From positions 1 to 6,614 of the forward strand of contig JAYENR010000209.1 in NCBI GenBank assembly GCA_034722175.1: a DNA stretch of 6,614 bases. The letters run 5' to 3'. A program made the position numbers and the translations under genes. Below the pieces are notes generated by a model. The model was not told where the DNA came from, made no database searches, and saw only the letters and a program-made list of their open reading frames with translations. Each line of letters begins with the position of its first letter. Position 1 is the stretch's first letter. Positions 6,032-6,614 of the stretch are shown one piece after another. This stretch comes from Thiomicrorhabdus sp034722175 (GTDB lineage Bacteria > Pseudomonadota > Gammaproteobacteria > Thiomicrospirales > Thiomicrospiraceae).

Positions 6032-6547
6032 ATGAGCAAAGTTGGCCTATTCTACGGAACGGATACAGGTAATACAGAACGTGTTGCAGATATGATCAAA
6101 GATAAAATCGGGGCTGATATGGTTGATGTTCACGACATCGCTTCTGCCAGTGCTGATGATTTTGCAAAATACGATAAGATTATCTTAGGTCAGCCAACAT
6201 GGTATTACGGTGAGTTGCAAAGCAGTTGGGATGATTTTTGGGAAGATTTTAAAGGCATCGACTTCACAGGTAAAACAGTGGCTTGTTTTGGTTTAGGTGA
6301 CCAAGCCGATTATTCTGAGTATTTTTTAGATGCTATGGGGTTAATGCACGATATTGCGATTGAAAATGGTGCGATTCCAGCAGGCTATACTTCAACGGAT
6401 GGCTTTGAATTCGATGAGTCAAAAGCGATTACAGAAGATGAAGAGTTTTTTGTTGGACTGGGTATTGATGAAGATCAGCAGTCTGAGATGACTGCAAGCC
6501 GTGTTGATGACTGGGTTGAGCAGATCAAAGAAGAGATGGGAATTTAA
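6032..6547 (+). CDS. fldA: flavodoxin, long-chain type
   Basis: This 171-residue cytoplasmic FMN protein shuttles low-potential electrons and can replace ferredoxin when iron is scarce. The FMN phosphate loop is GTDTGNTE (9-16). The two isoalloxazine-flanking loops are PTWYYGELQ with W57 and GLGDQADYSEYF with the stacking Y94. The extended, acidic segment at about 117-150 corresponds to the inserted loop of long-chain flavodoxins and matches the overall length. The strong net negative charge is typical and serves docking to reductases. The start is ATG at 6032-6034, preceded by AAGGA with seven bases between. No Fur-like operator is recognisable upstream, so iron control is not supported by the sequence. 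The open frame is complete, and all cofactor motifs are present. Confidence 0.95.
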   Translation: MSKVGLFYGTDTGNTERVADMIKDKIGADMVDVHDIASASADDFAKYDKIILGQPTWYYGELQSSWDDFWEDFKGIDFTGKTVACFGLGDQADYSEYFLDAMGLMHDIAIENGAIPAGYTSTDGFEFDESKAITEDEEFFVGLGIDEDQQSEMTASRVDDWVEQIKEEMGI

Positions 6548-6550
6548 CTC

Positions 6551-6578
6551 TTATTGTTTGATTGTTCAAACTCAATAA
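6551..6578 (+). terminator. hairpin just after the flavodoxin stop codon
   Basis: TTATTGTTTGA (6551-6561) pairs with TCAAA and CAATAA (6566-6570, 6573-6578), leaving a TTGT loop and a two-base bulge. It starts four bases after the flavodoxin stop. The stem is AT-rich and is followed by A rather than T on the plus strand, so it is not a classic intrinsic terminator. It may act as a 3'-end stabiliser or assist termination. Confidence 0.35.
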
Positions 6579-6587
6579 AAAACCGCG

Positions 6588-6605
6588 TATATCTGCAAAG
6601 ATATA
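6588..6605 (-). terminator. perfect 7-bp hairpin near the right edge, possibly ending a minus-strand gene outside the window
   Basis: TATATCT (6588-6594) and AGATATA (6599-6605) form a perfect stem around GCAA, a GNRA-type tetraloop when read on the plus strand. Read on the minus strand, the stem is followed after CGCGG by six T (6577-6582). That would suit, weakly, termination of a gene converging on the flavodoxin gene from the right. The window ends nine bases beyond, so this cannot be tested here. Confidence 0.3.
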
Positions 6606-6614
6606 TGAAGTGAC

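Overview
The window reads as an AT-rich gammaproteobacterial chromosome segment from a draft assembly, since a run of ten N interrupts one gene. The gene content is chromosomal and mostly housekeeping. The divergent nadC/ampD pair matches the arrangement known from E. coli and Pseudomonas relatives. The base composition together with a Cache-type sensory protein would fit a sulfur-oxidising Thiomicrospira/Hydrogenovibrio-like lineage, but that placement is only a guess. I see no insertion sequence, phage gene, CRISPR array, tRNA or rRNA.

Layout, left to right. (1) 1-1380, minus strand: a Kef-type CPA2 cation/proton antiporter that runs off the left edge inside its nucleotide-binding RCK domain. 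(2) 1381-1534: a spacer with a perfect 11-bp inverted repeat. (3) 1535-2368, minus: nadC, the quinolinate phosphoribosyltransferase of NAD synthesis. (4) 2369-2633: the divergent regulatory region, with a perfect -10 for nadC and a 14-bp perfect palindrome. (5) 2634-3175, plus: ampD, the cytoplasmic anhydromuropeptide amidase of cell-wall recycling. It is split into two frames only by the 10-N gap. (6) 3176-3344: a short convergent spacer that may hold a 44-codon ORF on the minus strand. (7) 3345-5360, minus: a 671-residue protein made of two copies of the same Cache-like sensory module, with no visible signal peptide, membrane segment or output domain. A sigma-54-like element and a separate consensus -10 lie just upstream. 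(8) 5598-5819, minus: a 73-residue four-cysteine protein. (9) 6032-6547, plus: a long-chain flavodoxin, followed by two hairpins at the right edge.

The genes do not form one pathway. nadC and ampD are conserved neighbours with unrelated jobs, and ampE, which follows ampD in E. coli, is absent. The least ordinary item is the tandem Cache protein. Its architecture implies a soluble, cytoplasmic sensor that would have to signal through a partner encoded elsewhere. There is no convincing evidence for a wholly new multi-gene system in the window.
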